A program made the position numbers and the translations under genes. DNA of 43,479 nucleotides from a virus, in IMG/VR virus record IMGVR_UViG_3300025131_000090, positions 1 to 43,479 of that record. One strand, given 5' to 3'. The notes below the pieces were generated by a model, which was given only the letters and a program-made list of their open reading frames with translations, made no database searches and was not told the origin of the DNA. Shown one piece after another: positions 43,296 to 43,479 of this stretch (positions within the stretch are counted from its first letter, which is position 1; every line of letters starts with the position of its first letter).

Positions 43296-43479
43296 TTTTG
43301 CTCCCCTTCATGTTTGTCAAACAGTCCATACATTGTTATTAATATAGCATCCGCATTATATAATGTAATCTTTTTGTCTGTATAATGTGAGGCTATCTCT
43401 TTTAACTCTCTTTTTCTACTAGATTTATCTTTCGATAATTTGATGTTTAATTTGTCTTTCCAATACTTCATCCATCTTT
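43292..43479 (-). CDS. Leftward gene, 5' end beyond the window or at 43471
   Basis: The frame is open from the right edge to TGA at 43294-43292 (61 codons visible). An internal ATG at 43471 gives MKYWKDKLNIKLSKDKSSRK followed by RELKEIASHYTDKKITLYNA, then a helix DAILITMYGLFDKHEGEQK. It is charged and soluble. No known motif. Coupled by ATGA to the following leftward gene, so both belong to one operon that runs in from outside the window. Confidence 0.5.
   Translation of the reverse strand, partial: RWMKYWKDKLNIKLSKDKSSRKRELKEIASHYTDKKITLYNADAILITMYGLFDKHEGEQK

Noticed and set aside
1-43479. tRNA genes, CRISPR arrays, insertion sequences, att sites, integrase
   Set aside because: I looked for cloverleaf T-arm consensus, regular repeats, transposase motifs and integrase catalytic residues and found none; a prophage state is not supported here.

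Overview
This window looks like the virion-protein half of an uncultured tailed bacteriophage, most likely short-tailed (podovirus-like). It is AT-rich and almost fully coding. Genes are packed head to tail with ATGA or TAATG overlaps, and Shine-Dalgarno sequences (AAGGAG, AGAGG) precede the best-recognised structural genes. TAA, TAG and TGA all act as stops (code 11), so the host is bacterial. I see no integrase, tRNA, rRNA, CRISPR array or insertion sequence. I cannot name the host.

Layout. (1) Bases 1-1110 carry leftward genes: a truncated start at the edge and two small genes. They are separated by leaders with GC-rich inverted repeats and one strongly folded candidate RNA. (2) Bases 1287-9298 are the packaging module: small terminase, a zinc-ribbon metallophosphoesterase, a SET-domain protein, large terminase, an M15 peptidase (probable endolysin), small basic proteins and the portal. 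(3) Bases 9364-12300 encode the scaffold, major capsid and probable decoration proteins, closed by a 12-bp UUCG hairpin. (4) Bases 12361-22951 hold a Gln-rich coiled-coil structural protein, small beta proteins, two head-tail adaptor candidates and two fibres. Both fibres end in S74 intramolecular chaperones; one has about 43 YadA-head-like turns. (5) Bases 22948-26049 are many very small genes: membrane proteins with coiled coils (lysis candidates), a signal-anchor plus poly-Lys peptide, and Lys- or Cys-rich miniproteins. (6) Bases 26042-43063 hold a probable tail nozzle protein, helical internal (ejection) proteins, a 2979-residue giant and a 901-residue partner. (7) Bases 43104-43479 return to leftward small genes.

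The main discovery is in the giant protein. It carries a SALK motif and a later ADFDVD motif, with the intervening pattern of two-barrel single-chain RNA polymerases (the crAss-like phage gp66 / QDE-1 / YonO superfamily). Placed among ejection proteins, it is best explained as a virion-packaged RNA polymerase that enters the cell with the DNA. The leftward genes at both ends would be natural early targets.

A second, window-wide signal is avoidance of restriction-type palindromes. I found no GATC by eye in 43 kb. GGWCC is absent from every Gly-Pro pair I checked, and only 3 of 27 Pro-Gly pairs contain CCWGG. This suggests strong selection by host restriction systems.
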